Shown here: positions 38,063 to 45,970 of the stretch, piece after piece
How positions within the stretch are numbered: position 1 is the first letter of the stretch
Layout of the letters: each line of letters begins with the position of its first letter
Assembly (NCBI GenBank): GCA_964358545.1
Contig: CAYHQN010000007.1
Coordinates: forward strand, 1-64,000
Source of the DNA: CAINVV01 sp031432175
GTDB taxonomy: Bacteria; Bacteroidota; Bacteroidia; Bacteroidales; Prolixibacteraceae
Length of the DNA stretch: 64,000 nucleotides
Direction of reading: 5' to 3'
Made by a program: the position numbers and the translations under genes
The notes under the pieces: generated by a model
What the model was told of the DNA's origin: nothing
What the model saw: the letters and a program-made list of their open reading frames with translations, nothing else
The model's database searches: none

Positions 38063-38845
38063 ATGAGTTTATCCGAAAAAATAAAAGAGATAAAAGTCAA
38101 ACAAGGCGAAATAGCTCTTTTTTATCTTGCACAAGCCGGATTCTGTATTAAATCAGCCGGCAATAAAATAATAGTTATCGACGCATACTTGTCTGATGCG
38201 GCAGAACGATTATTCGGTTTCAAAAGAATGATCCCTTCAGTGATAAAGCCTGAAGAAATTGACGCTGATTTCTTTCTTTCAACTCATTCACATGTTGATC
38301 ATCTCGATCCGGATGCAATACCTGTAATTGCAAAGAATCCCAAAACATTCTTTGTAGGATCAATGGATTGCGAAGAATTGTATCAACAAAACAATATTTC
38401 AAAAACCAGCTATTGTGTTTTAAAATCAGATGAAGAATGGACGGGGAACGGAATAAAGATAAAAGCTATTTATGCTGATCATGGGGACTTGGCACCTACT
38501 GCTATAGGTATGTTGATTGATATTGAAGGAATTAAAATATATCATTCAGGGGATACATGTTTCGCACCTGATAAAATAAAAGCTTCATTAAATACAAGTG
38601 TTGATATCATGATAGCACCAATTAATGGTCAATACGGAAATCTTAATGCGTCTGAATCGTGCAAGCTTGCAAATCTATTAGCCCCCAAAGTCACAATTGC
38701 CAGCCATTTTTGGATGTTTATTGAACATGTAGGCGAAGGAGGAGTTGGAGATCCTTCAACTTTTTTAAAAGAATCGGAGCATCTCTCTCAAAATATTAGG
38801 GCGATGGTCATGGCCCCGGGAGAACTTTTTATCTATTCAAAATAA
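38063..38845 (+). CDS. UlaG-like metallo-beta-lactamase-fold hydrolase
   Basis: Metal-dependent hydrolase of 260 residues. FFLSTHSHVDHLDPDAIP holds the HxHxDH motif, YADHGD and YHSGDT supply further ligands, and ASHFWMFIEH lies near the C terminus. The overall pattern follows UlaG-type L-ascorbate-6-phosphate lactonases, a group that opens sugar lactones. It stands between a sugar-type SDR and the fuconolactonase-like gene (6 bases apart), so lactone or ester hydrolysis is the likely task. Confidence 0.75.
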   Translation: MSLSEKIKEIKVKQGEIALFYLAQAGFCIKSAGNKIIVIDAYLSDAAERLFGFKRMIPSVIKPEEIDADFFLSTHSHVDHLDPDAIPVIAKNPKTFFVGSMDCEELYQQNNISKTSYCVLKSDEEWTGNGIKIKAIYADHGDLAPTAIGMLIDIEGIKIYHSGDTCFAPDKIKASLNTSVDIMIAPINGQYGNLNASESCKLANLLAPKVTIASHFWMFIEHVGEGGVGDPSTFLKESEHLSQNIRAMVMAPGELFIYSK

Positions 38846-38851
38846 ATCATA

Positions 38852-39703
38852 ATGATAGATTACTCAATCATTGATACCCATTTACATCTTTGGGACACCA
38901 AAAAGTTCCGCTATCCATGGTTGGATGAAATTCCGGCCTTAAACAGAACATTTTCTTTGGACGACTACAACCGGGCCTGTGGGGATGTCAAAGTAGGGAA
39001 AATGGTTTTCATGCAATGTGAATGCCTTCCTTCACATTATATGCAAGAGGTCGGGTGGATAACAGAACTGTCCAAAACGGACGCCAGAATAAGTGGGATT
39101 GTATCTTGGGCGCCTTTGGAAAAAGGAGAAAGAGTCAGGCCGGAAATAGAATTGTTAAAAAAGAATAGTCTGGTTAAAGGTCTGCGCAGAATCATTCAGG
39201 GTGAACCGGATTTGGAATTTTGTCTTGGTTCTGACTTTGTTCAGGGTGTTAACTTGCTGTCCGAATATGATTTGACATTTGATATTTGTATATCCTATCT
39301 GCACAACAAAAATATTATAAAATTCATTGATCAATGTCCGGATGTTCGTATGATCCTGGATCACATCGGTAAACCAAATATTAAGGACAGGGTCATACAT
39401 CCTTGGTTTGATGAAATAACTGAAATATCAAAATACCCTAATATTTATTGTAAATTATCAAGTCTGGCCACAGAAGCTGATCATTTGAACTGGACCATTG
39501 ATGATATTCGTCCTTATGTTGATCATTTAGTTGAATGCTTTGGTTTTGAGCGTCTTGTATTTGCAACCGACTGGCCGGTTTCATCGCTGGCAGCTAGTAT
39601 TCCAATGTGTGTAAATACATTGGTTACAATTCTTAAGGGATGTTCACAAGCAGAATTGGACAGGGTTTTTACCAGTAATGCTTTGGATTTTTATCATATC
39701 TGA
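38852..39703 (+). CDS. Amidohydrolase family protein, L-fuconolactonase-like
   Basis: Amidohydrolase of 283 residues of the COG3618 type. IIDTHLHLWDTKKFRYPWL is the characteristic start of L-fuconolactonases and related sugar lactonases; ILDHIGKP and FATDWPVSS carry the later His and Asp. It should hydrolyse an aldono-lactone such as L-fucono-1,5-lactone to the acid. This is the strongest single pointer to an oxidative, non-phosphorylating route for a 6-deoxyhexose. Specificity toward fucose, rhamnose or galactose lactone is not decided by sequence. Confidence 0.8.
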   Translation: MIDYSIIDTHLHLWDTKKFRYPWLDEIPALNRTFSLDDYNRACGDVKVGKMVFMQCECLPSHYMQEVGWITELSKTDARISGIVSWAPLEKGERVRPEIELLKKNSLVKGLRRIIQGEPDLEFCLGSDFVQGVNLLSEYDLTFDICISYLHNKNIIKFIDQCPDVRMILDHIGKPNIKDRVIHPWFDEITEISKYPNIYCKLSSLATEADHLNWTIDDIRPYVDHLVECFGFERLVFATDWPVSSLAASIPMCVNTLVTILKGCSQAELDRVFTSNALDFYHI

Positions 39704-39755
39704 TCATTGGTTTACAATAGAAATGTCATTATTAATCTACTAACTATATAAACGC

Positions 39756-40781
39756 ATGAATAACTTTATTTTGTCCATTTTCTTAATAATACTTGCAGGT
39801 TTTTTTCAGGGCACATTTGGGTTGGGTATGAAAAAGTTTACTCCTGCATGGGAATCCTATTGGTTGATTTTCTCAATTTTCGGTTTGACTGTTATTCCGT
39901 TCATCTGGGCAAGAATTCTGGTCCCGGATGTATTTGGGGCCATCAGTGTGTTATCAACCGGAACTATTTTTTACTCATTTTTATTTGGGGCAATGTGGGG
40001 GATAAGTGCAATATTATTTGGTTTGGCCATTAATTATGTTGGGGTATCTTTATCTTTCGGAATATGTATGAGTACAGGTGCATTAGTCGGTTCACTGTTG
40101 CCATTGTTTCAGATCGAAGATTTTAATAACAAACCATCCTTTCTGTATATTATTTTGGGTTTATTAATTATGACAATTGGAGTGATTGTCATAACTTATG
40201 CAGGAAATTTGCGAAATAAACTGCAAACTTCAGAGGATAGTGTAAAATCAGGTATAAAAAAGGGAATATTCTTTAAACTTGGAATCCTATTTTCAATAGC
40301 TGCCGGAATAGGTGCTGCACTGCAAAATGTTAGTTATACAAGCGCCGCACCTGCCATCAATGCAGCTGTTCTACAAGGGGTAAAACCGCAAAACGCTAGT
40401 TTAGTTGCCTGGATTGTTGTACTTTTCGGGGGATTTATTCCAAATTTTACCTATTCGATATATTTACTGACAAAAAATAAATCCTGGAATGTATTAATCA
40501 CAAAAAAACCGGCAAGGATATATATTCTGGGTATAATTACTGCATTTTGTTGGTTTGCTGCATTGGGCGTTTATGGCCAAAGTGCAGCAATTATGGGCGA
40601 AATGGGTCCTGTAATTTGCTGGACAATGTTTTTTGCAGTTTCTCTTATTTTTAGCAGTTTCTGGGGCATCCGTGCAGGTGAATGGAAGGGCACAAAATTG
40701 GCTTATAAAGTGTTGATTTCCGGAAACATTATATTGATTATTTCGTGGATAATTCTTGGATATGCCAATACTTTACTGTAA
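39756..40781 (+). CDS. RhaT-family (L-rhamnose/proton symporter-like) transporter 2
   Basis: Second RhaT-type carrier, 341 residues, about ten membrane segments, last gene of the operon. Shared features with the gene at 29911 are GFFQGTFGLGMKKFTPAWE at the start, a central AAPAINAAVLQGVKP segment and RAGEWKGTKLAYK before the last helix. Having two carriers suggests two substrates, for example a sugar and its lactone or acid. No terminator hairpin is evident before the DUF1080 remnant that follows its stop codon. Confidence 0.8.
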   Translation: MNNFILSIFLIILAGFFQGTFGLGMKKFTPAWESYWLIFSIFGLTVIPFIWARILVPDVFGAISVLSTGTIFYSFLFGAMWGISAILFGLAINYVGVSLSFGICMSTGALVGSLLPLFQIEDFNNKPSFLYIILGLLIMTIGVIVITYAGNLRNKLQTSEDSVKSGIKKGIFFKLGILFSIAAGIGAALQNVSYTSAAPAINAAVLQGVKPQNASLVAWIVVLFGGFIPNFTYSIYLLTKNKSWNVLITKKPARIYILGIITAFCWFAALGVYGQSAAIMGEMGPVICWTMFFAVSLIFSSFWGIRAGEWKGTKLAYKVLISGNIILIISWIILGYANTLL

Positions 40782-40790
40782 AAGGTATTT

Positions 40791-40976
40791 ACAGTAAAAA
40801 ATGATCTGTTACGTATCTCGGGGGAGAATTTTGGTTATATTACGACCAACGATGAGTATGAAAACTACAAATAGCTGGTTGAGTTTAAATGGGGAGATCA
40901 AACATTTGCTCCAAGAGTGGGAAAAGCAAGGGACAGCGGTATCCTTTTACATTCTACTGGTGAATCATGCCATCGA
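40791..40976 (+). pseudogene. Remnant of a DUF1080 (3-keto-disaccharide hydrolase-type) gene, central part
   Basis: Read in the frame of codon GGG at 40821, the sequence gives VKNDLLRISGENFGYITTND, then YENYK, an in-frame TAG at 40863-40880, then LVEFKWGDQTFAPRV and ARDSGILLHSTGE. This is the middle of a DUF1080 domain without its beginning or end. It starts only a few bases after the transporter stop. A second fragment of the same domain, the N-terminal part, lies downstream at 41641-41742, on the other side of the sigma factor gene. Confidence 0.7.
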
Positions 40977-41128
40977 TATTCAACCTCAAAATTAATTCAA
41001 ACAAAGATTTTTTTTCCACAGCATTTATTATACGCTTAGAGCCAAAGAGGAACATCGTCAATAGAAAAATAAATCAACTTAATCAACTCATTATCCAGTG
41101 CCTTCAGACAAATTTATTTTGCTTCCAA

Positions 41129-41653
41129 ATGACTGATTTCGAAAGTATATTCCGAAAATATCATCATCAGCTTTTTCTATATACCCTAAAATTCATTGAG
41201 GATGAGAATGAAGCGCTTGATCTTGTTCAGGATATTTTTATTGCCGTATGGAAGAAGGGTATTTTTTTGGATAATGTGGAGCAGATCAAAGCTTATTTGT
41301 TTGTATCAGTTAAAAACAGCTGCCTCAATTACCTTAATCATCAGAAAGTTGTCAGTAAATTTAAACATTATGAGACCCAGCAACTAAAAGAAATGGAAGC
41401 TGCCTACTATGCTTCGGGTGAAATATCCTTAATCGAGCAGGAAGAGGTAAAACGCATTGAAGATGTTGTCGCTTCGATGCCTGATATTTACAAAGAAGTG
41501 ATCGTTTTAAGTCGGTTTGAAGGACTAAAAAACAGTGAAATTGCCAAAAAGCTCAATATTCCGCTTCGTACTGTAGAAACCCGTATTTTCAGGGCGCTTC
41601 TCATCCTTAAAGAACAGCTCAAAAGCAGAGTCCTGTTGTACCCAATACCCTAA
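41129..41653 (+). CDS. ECF-type RNA polymerase sigma-70 factor
   Basis: Sigma factor of about 174 residues from ATG 41129 (MTDFESIFRKYHHQ). Region 2 includes ENEALDLVQDIFIAVWKKG and region 4 SRFEGLKNSEIAKKLNIPLRT (helix-turn-helix around residues 120-160). The frame is open upstream to 40967, but that extension has no sigma-like sequence and I exclude it. The last residues (RVLLYPIP) run into the DUF1080 remnant. The FecR-type anti-sigma and TonB receptor that usually follow such ECF factors in Bacteroidota are missing, so the gene may be an orphan left by rearrangement. Confidence 0.85.
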   Translation: MTDFESIFRKYHHQLFLYTLKFIEDENEALDLVQDIFIAVWKKGIFLDNVEQIKAYLFVSVKNSCLNYLNHQKVVSKFKHYETQQLKEMEAAYYASGEISLIEQEEVKRIEDVVASMPDIYKEVIVLSRFEGLKNSEIAKKLNIPLRTVETRIFRALLILKEQLKSRVLLYPIP

Positions 41654-41742
41654 CTAAAAAGGAGGCTAAGCAGGGCTGGAAGCTTTTGTTTGATGGCCTG
41701 AATCCATCCCAGTGGCGTAGTGCCAATAAAGCTGAATTCCAG
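41641..41742 (+). pseudogene. Remnant of a DUF1080 gene, N-terminal part
   Basis: In the frame of CCC at 41641 the sequence reads NTLTKKEAKQGWKLLFDGLN then SQWRSANKAEF, the typical start of a DUF1080 domain (GWKLLFDG). It stops where a TTTTCACATTT-type repeat begins. No signal peptide precedes it. With the fragment at 40791 it would almost complete the first half of a single domain, but the order in the DNA is reversed. Confidence 0.7.
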
Positions 41743-41747
41743 TTATT

Positions 41748-41782
41748 TTCACATTTTCACATTTCCCAATTTTCACATTTAT
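41748..41782. repeat. TTTTCACATT-type intergenic repeat
   Basis: Short array of TTTTCACATT and CCCAATTTTCACA units. The same words recur at 42605-42742 in the same orientation, so they flank the glutathione peroxidase gene. Confidence 0.6.
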
Positions 41783-41784
41783 AT

Positions 41785-42327
41785 TTACTTTCCCTCAATC
41801 CATTTGATAATCTTCTCTTCATCAGGAAGTTCCTTTGGAAAGGCAACATCTGCCAGCTGTCCATGTTCGTTGATCAGGAACTTTTGAAAATTCCATTGCA
41901 CAGGGGCGTCAATGACTCCATTCTGCGCTTTGCTGGTCAACCAGGTATAAAGGGGGTCAATGTCAGCGCCTTTGACTGAAATCTTTGACATCATTGGGAA
42001 GGTGACGCCATAATTTTGGGTGCAGAAGGTCTTAATCTCCGCGTTGGTGCCGGGTTCCTGAGAGGCAAAATTATTGGCAGGAAAACCGATGATAACAAAA
42101 TTTTTGTCTTTGTATTTTTCGTAAAGCTTCTCAAGCATTGCATATTGAGGTGTCAATCCGCATTTGGATGCCGTATTGACCACCATAATTTTCTTACCCT
42201 TCAGCGAGGATAAATCGAAATTTTGACCATCCAGCGTGGTGGCCTTGAAATTGTACAAAACCTTGTTTTGTGCAGACAAACCGGCTACTGAGAGTACCAT
42301 GGCAAGTGCGATAATTATCTTTTTCAT
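41785..42327 (-). CDS. Glutathione peroxidase-like thiol peroxidase, exported
   Basis: Peroxidase of 180 residues taken from ATG 42327; an in-frame ATG at 42360 would add eleven residues before a normal signal peptide (MKKIIIALAMVLSVAGLSAQ), so the later start is better. VNTASKCGLTPQY holds the peroxidatic Cys in the family motif, FPANNFASQEPG the Gln, and WNFQKFLIN the Trp/Asn. Selenocysteine is replaced by Cys. The signal peptide places it in the periplasm, where it would reduce peroxides with a thioredoxin-like donor. It is an isolated gene opposite in direction to its neighbours. Confidence 0.9.
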   Translation of the reverse strand: MKKIIIALAMVLSVAGLSAQNKVLYNFKATTLDGQNFDLSSLKGKKIMVVNTASKCGLTPQYAMLEKLYEKYKDKNFVIIGFPANNFASQEPGTNAEIKTFCTQNYGVTFPMMSKISVKGADIDPLYTWLTSKAQNGVIDAPVQWNFQKFLINEHGQLADVAFPKELPDEEKIIKWIEGK

Positions 42328-42415
42328 TTTTATCAAATTTTGAAATTGTAATAATATCAATTTATACGGTTAATCTGAAATGTTGTTTCCAATGCCCAAT
42401 TTTTATATTGTCCCG

Positions 42416-42467
42416 CCATTCCGTCCGAAATTAACTTATCAGCAATTTTTTGCATGCTACCGCGGAC
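42416..42467. repeat. Dispersed intergenic element, copy 1
   Basis: CCATTCCGTCCGAAA (42416-42430) and ATGCTACCGCGGAC (42454-42467) separated by 23 bases. The same two words separated by 22 bases occur at 61155-61205. CCGTCC and GGACGG can pair, so the element may form a hairpin. It lies in an approximately 490-base gene-free stretch upstream of dnaX made of several repeat types. Confidence 0.65.
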
Positions 42468-42490
42468 GGCTGTTTAATCATCATTTCCAA

Positions 42491-42525
42491 CCCGGGGTGT
42501 CGCTCCTTCGTCGCTTTACCCCGGG
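42491..42525. repeat. GC-rich inverted repeat in the pre-dnaX repeat block
   Basis: CCCGGGGT (42491-42498) and ACCCCGGG (42518-42525) are perfect 8-base inverted repeats around a 19-base loop. Its high GC content is unlike the surrounding DNA and typical of REP-like palindromes. A further small palindrome, ACCGCTACGCGGT, follows near 42540. Confidence 0.6.
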
Positions 42526-42604
42526 CTACAATACTATAACCGCTACGCGGTAGGATTCGAGAAGGATCCACATGGTGGTCAGGAAATTTTAGAATTGTGC
42601 AACT

Positions 42605-42742
42605 GCCAATTTTCACATTTTCACATTTTCCAATTTCCACATTATTTCCCCAATCAACTTCGCTCAGGGATCGGTGTTTGACTCGTCCCAGTCGTCCCCT
42701 CGTCTCATTTTCACATTTCCACATTTCCCAATTTCCCCTGGT
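42605..42742. repeat. Array of TTTTCACATT-type repeats
   Basis: Repeated CAATTTTCACATTTTCACA and CATTTCCACATTTCCC words in two groups (about 42607-42650 and 42708-42740) separated by unrelated sequence. They match the short array at 41748-41782. No gene is supported here. Confidence 0.55.
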
Positions 42743-42765
42743 TGATAACTTCTTCCTTCCTCCGG

Positions 42766-42795
42766 TTTGGAACATCCATTTTTCTCTTATTTTTG
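42766..42795 (+). promoter_or_regulatory. Promoter of dnaX
   Basis: TTTG (42766-42769) followed after 18 bases by TATTTTTG (42788-42795) fits the -33/-7 consensus of Bacteroidota (TTTG, then TAnnTTTG). Transcription would start around 42802, 18 bases before the dnaX ATG. Confidence 0.6.
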
Positions 42796-42819
42796 GAGTT
42801 CGTTAAGTGAAAAGATTGC

Positions 42820-43944
42820 ATGGAACATTACATCGTATCAGCCCGCAAATATCGCCCCGATACCTTCACAACAGTGGTAGGTCAACCTTCCATTACCTCT
42901 ACGCTGAAGAATGCAATCAGGAGCAACCACCTGGCCCATGCTTATCTGTTTTGCGGTCCGAGGGGAGTTGGAAAGACAACCTCTGCCCGGATTTTTGCCA
43001 AGACAATCAACTGTCTGAATCTGACTGCCGATACTGAGCCCTGCCAACAGTGTGAATCATGCATCTCTTTTGGTGAAAACCGTTCTTACAACATCCACGA
43101 GTTAGATGCTGCCTCCAACAATTCGGTAGAAGACATTCGTTCCCTGGTCGACAAAGTAAGGATACCTCCTCAAATTGGGAAGTACAGCGTCTACATCATC
43201 GATGAGGTCCACATGCTATCTTCCCAGGCCTTCAATGCGTTCCTTAAGACTCTGGAAGAACCGCCGGCGCATGCCATATTTATCCTTGCAACGACCGAGA
43301 AACAGAAAATCATCCCTACCATCCTCTCAAGGTGCCAGATCTATGATTTCAACCGGATCAGTATCTCTGATATTGAGAAACATCTGCTGGAGGTGGCCGG
43401 AAAAGAGAAGGTAACCATAGAGGCTGAAGCGCTGAACGTCATCGCACAGAAAGCCGATGGCGCAATGCGTGATGCGCTTTCTATCTTCGATCAGGTAGTA
43501 AGTTTTTGTGGCGACACTGTTACTTACCAGGATACGATTGCCAATCTTAACGTTCTCGACTACGATTACTACTTCAAATTGACTGAAGGATTTATCAAGG
43601 GGGATGTTTCCGGCAACCTGATGATATTTAATGAGATATTGTCAAAGGGATTTAATGCCCACCATTTTATTATTGGCTTGTCCCAGCATTTCCGTGATCT
43701 GCTGATCAGCCGCGACGCTGTAACGTTGCCATTGCTGGAAGTAGGAGGGGAGATCAAGGAGCGCTACAGAAAACAGGCATCACAATGCTCTGAGGATTTT
43801 TTAACCGCCGCACTGATCCTGGCTTCCGATTGCGACATACAGTACAAAAGCTCGTCTAACCAACGTTTTCTCGTTGAATTGGCCCTAATCAGAAGTGCGC
43901 AGCTCATTGAGCAATTAAAAAAAAAACAGTTGACGAATCAATAG
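42820..43944 (+). CDS. dnaX: DNA polymerase III subunit gamma (dnaX zero-frame product)
   Basis: Clamp-loader ATPase, 374 residues. YRPDTFTTVVGQPSIT starts the protein; GPRGVGKTTSAR is the Walker A motif, a four-cysteine zinc site covers CLNLTADTEPCQQCESC, and IDEVHMLSSQAFNAFLKTLEE is Walker B and sensor region. Domains I-III are complete, so the product can assemble as gamma. The frame closes at TAG 43942 shortly after a run of ten A. A -1 shift on this run opens a further 220 codons (see 43926-44600), which would give tau. The ATG at 42820 follows a good promoter. Confidence 0.92.
   Translation: MEHYIVSARKYRPDTFTTVVGQPSITSTLKNAIRSNHLAHAYLFCGPRGVGKTTSARIFAKTINCLNLTADTEPCQQCESCISFGENRSYNIHELDAASNNSVEDIRSLVDKVRIPPQIGKYSVYIIDEVHMLSSQAFNAFLKTLEEPPAHAIFILATTEKQKIIPTILSRCQIYDFNRISISDIEKHLLEVAGKEKVTIEAEALNVIAQKADGAMRDALSIFDQVVSFCGDTVTYQDTIANLNVLDYDYYFKLTEGFIKGDVSGNLMIFNEILSKGFNAHHFIIGLSQHFRDLLISRDAVTLPLLEVGGEIKERYRKQASQCSEDFLTAALILASDCDIQYKSSSNQRFLVELALIRSAQLIEQLKKKQLTNQ
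43917..43926 (+). other. A10 slippery run, candidate frameshift or transcriptional slippage site of dnaX
   Basis: Ten consecutive A after ATT, read as TTA AAA AAA AAA CAG in the zero frame. Slipping back one base, or adding one A in the mRNA, enters the frame that is open to 44600 with no stop. The zero frame ends 18 bases after the run. Known dnaX genes use either -1 ribosomal shifting on an A-rich heptamer or slippage on a long A run. Confidence 0.65.
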
Positions 43945-44600
43945 CCTGTCTCTATTTATTGCCACTTTTTGATTCTCCGGGTGCACCTGTAACCCCGGCA
44001 AAAGAGGCTGTACTCCCTGTTAAATCAGTTGAACCGGTAAAATCTGTAGAAACAGATCCACTGGTAATAAATCCACAAAACGACAGGCTAACTGACAAGG
44101 AGCCACGAAACAGGAATAAGCATACCGAAAATCTCGCAACTCCATCTATTTCCGGCATGCTCAATGGCGGTAAACTATCAGGTGTATCAGAGCCTGCTGC
44201 AGATCGCCTGAAAGCCGGGACAAATCCCAAAGAGCAACCATATGATGCATCCCAACTCATTGAGGCATGGAAAAAATTTGCAGAAAGTGTTGATGCAGCT
44301 CAGCTTAGATCGGCCCTTTCTGTCAGGGAGCCTATATTCACCGAGGATTTTAATATTGTTTACAATCTGGATAATGAAGTTCAGCGTCAGCGAATTACAT
44401 TGGATTTGAAACCCAAATTGTTGGCACATTTGCATGCTGCCCTGCACAATGAAAAGATAACCGTAGAATTCAATGTGACAGAAAACAAGGAGGAGATCCA
44501 GAACAGGCCATATACCAACCAGGAAAAATTCAATGTACTGTCGGCCAAGTATCCTTTACTTGGCAGTATGAAACAAAAATTTGGACTGGATTTTGAATAA
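43926..44600 (+). CDS. dnaX: C-terminal extension of DNA polymerase III subunit tau (-1 frame of dnaX)
   Basis: Open frame continuing dnaX in -1, from the A-run through 44600, about 225 codons. It contains a Pro/Val/Thr-rich linker (GAPVTPAKEAVLPVKSVEPV) followed by a folded C-terminal domain (LIEAWKKFAESVDAAQLRSA, LLGSMKQKFGLDFE) like that at the end of Bacteroidota DnaX proteins. An internal ATG at 43959 could initiate, but the sequence before it is also free of stops in this frame. With the shift the full tau would have about 593 residues. A sequencing error in the A run is the alternative; it would make one single long dnaX gene. Confidence 0.8.
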   Translation, partial: TVDESIACLYLLPLFDSPGAPVTPAKEAVLPVKSVEPVKSVETDPLVINPQNDRLTDKEPRNRNKHTENLATPSISGMLNGGKLSGVSEPAADRLKAGTNPKEQPYDASQLIEAWKKFAESVDAAQLRSALSVREPIFTEDFNIVYNLDNEVQRQRITLDLKPKLLAHLHAALHNEKITVEFNVTENKEEIQNRPYTNQEKFNVLSAKYPLLGSMKQKFGLDFE

Positions 44601-44709
44601 GATGTCCATAATAGCGTTTTCGGAGATGTATACCTTGTTACTCAACCATTATTTTGTACTTTTAGCGCTCCAAAATAGATAGTAAGAATTACTCAAAATA
44701 GAATAGCAA

Positions 44710-45936
44710 ATGCAGAAAATTAAAGTATTAAACCCTGTTGTAGAGCTTGATGGGGATGAGATGACCAGAATAATCTGGAAAATGATCAGAGAAAAGCTGA
44801 TTCTTCCTTTCGTAGATGTTGACATCAAATATTTCGACCTCGGAATAGAACACAGGGATCAAACCGATGATCAGGTAACCATTGATGCAGCCAATGCCAT
44901 CAAAAAATACAATGTCGGCATCAAATGTGCGACCATCACCCCGGATGAGGCACGTGTCAAAGAGTTTGGGCTTAAAAAAATGTGGAAGTCACCCAATGGA
45001 ACCATTCGTAACATCCTGGATGGCACCATTTTTCGTGAGCCAATCGTTGTAGACAATGTGCCACGTCTTGTTCCCCAATGGACCGCTCCGATTATGATTG
45101 GCAGACATGCTTTTGGTGACCAGTACAGGGCTACTGATTTTGTTGTTGATCGACCGGGCAAATTGATGCTCACCTTCAAATCGGATGATGGCACCGTTAA
45201 TGAGGTCCATGATGTTTATCATTATGATGGTCCGGGAGTGGCTTTGGCCATGTACAACACGGAAGAGTCTATCCGCGGATTTGCGCATAGTTGCTTCAAG
45301 ATGGCTTTGACCAAAAAATGGCCACTCTACCTCTCCACAAAAAATACTATTTTGAAGAAGTACGACGGCTTTTTCAAAGATATCTTCGAAGAGATTTTTC
45401 TGAAAGATTACAAAAAAGATTTCGATGCAGCAGGTATCACCTATGAGCATCGTTTGATTGATGACATGGTGGCATCGGCATTGAAATGGAATGGCAATTT
45501 CATTTGGGCATGTAAAAACTATGATGGTGATGTTCAGTCAGATACTATTGCTCAAGGCTTTGGGTCTCTTGGCTTAATGACTTCCGTATTGCTAACGCCT
45601 GATGGAGGTACCATGGAAGCGGAAGCTGCTCATGGAACTGTAACACGCCACTACCGTGAATACCAAAAGGGCCGCCCAACCTCAACCAATCCGATCGCTT
45701 CCATTTTTGCCTGGACGCGCGGACTCGATTTCAGAGGGAAACTGGACGGAAATGAGCCTTTGCGTGATTTCGCAGCGCTGCTCGAAAAAGTTTGCATCGA
45801 TACCGTAGAGTCGGGTAAGATGACAAAAGACCTTGCACTCTCCATATACGGCGCTAATCTAAGCAGCGACAATTACCTCACTACCGAGAAATTCATGGAT
45901 GCATTGGTTGAAGAGCTTAACAAGAGGATGAATTGA
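44710..45936 (+). CDS. icd: NADP-dependent isocitrate dehydrogenase, dimeric eukaryote-like type
   Basis: Isocitrate dehydrogenase of 408 residues, closer to the cytosolic/mitochondrial dimeric form than to E. coli Icd. Marks are VELDGDEMTRIIWKMIREKL, KCATITPDEARVKEFGLKKM, SPNGTIRNILDGTIFREPI, and LMTSVLLTPDGGTMEAEAAHGTVTRHYR (cofactor segment). It converts isocitrate to 2-oxoglutarate and CO2 in the citric acid cycle. It is transcribed alone or with the ferritin gene 34 bases downstream. Confidence 0.95.
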   Translation: MQKIKVLNPVVELDGDEMTRIIWKMIREKLILPFVDVDIKYFDLGIEHRDQTDDQVTIDAANAIKKYNVGIKCATITPDEARVKEFGLKKMWKSPNGTIRNILDGTIFREPIVVDNVPRLVPQWTAPIMIGRHAFGDQYRATDFVVDRPGKLMLTFKSDDGTVNEVHDVYHYDGPGVALAMYNTEESIRGFAHSCFKMALTKKWPLYLSTKNTILKKYDGFFKDIFEEIFLKDYKKDFDAAGITYEHRLIDDMVASALKWNGNFIWACKNYDGDVQSDTIAQGFGSLGLMTSVLLTPDGGTMEAEAAHGTVTRHYREYQKGRPTSTNPIASIFAWTRGLDFRGKLDGNEPLRDFAALLEKVCIDTVESGKMTKDLALSIYGANLSSDNYLTTEKFMDALVEELNKRMN

Positions 45937-45970
45937 CCAATTTGTTGAACTACAATTTAAAATTTGAGCC

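Noticed and set aside
40801..40995. Short plus-strand frame before the sigma factor
   Set aside because: Another frame of the same DNA gives clear DUF1080 sequence interrupted by a stop, so the short frame is a by-product of a gene remnant.
40967..41128. N-terminal extension of the ECF sigma factor
   Set aside because: The extra 54 residues have no sigma-factor character and overlap the DUF1080 remnant; ATG 41129 starts at the normal sigma region 2.
42597..42806. Open frames within the repeat block before dnaX
   Set aside because: They consist of the TTTTCACATT repeats and have no protein-like composition.
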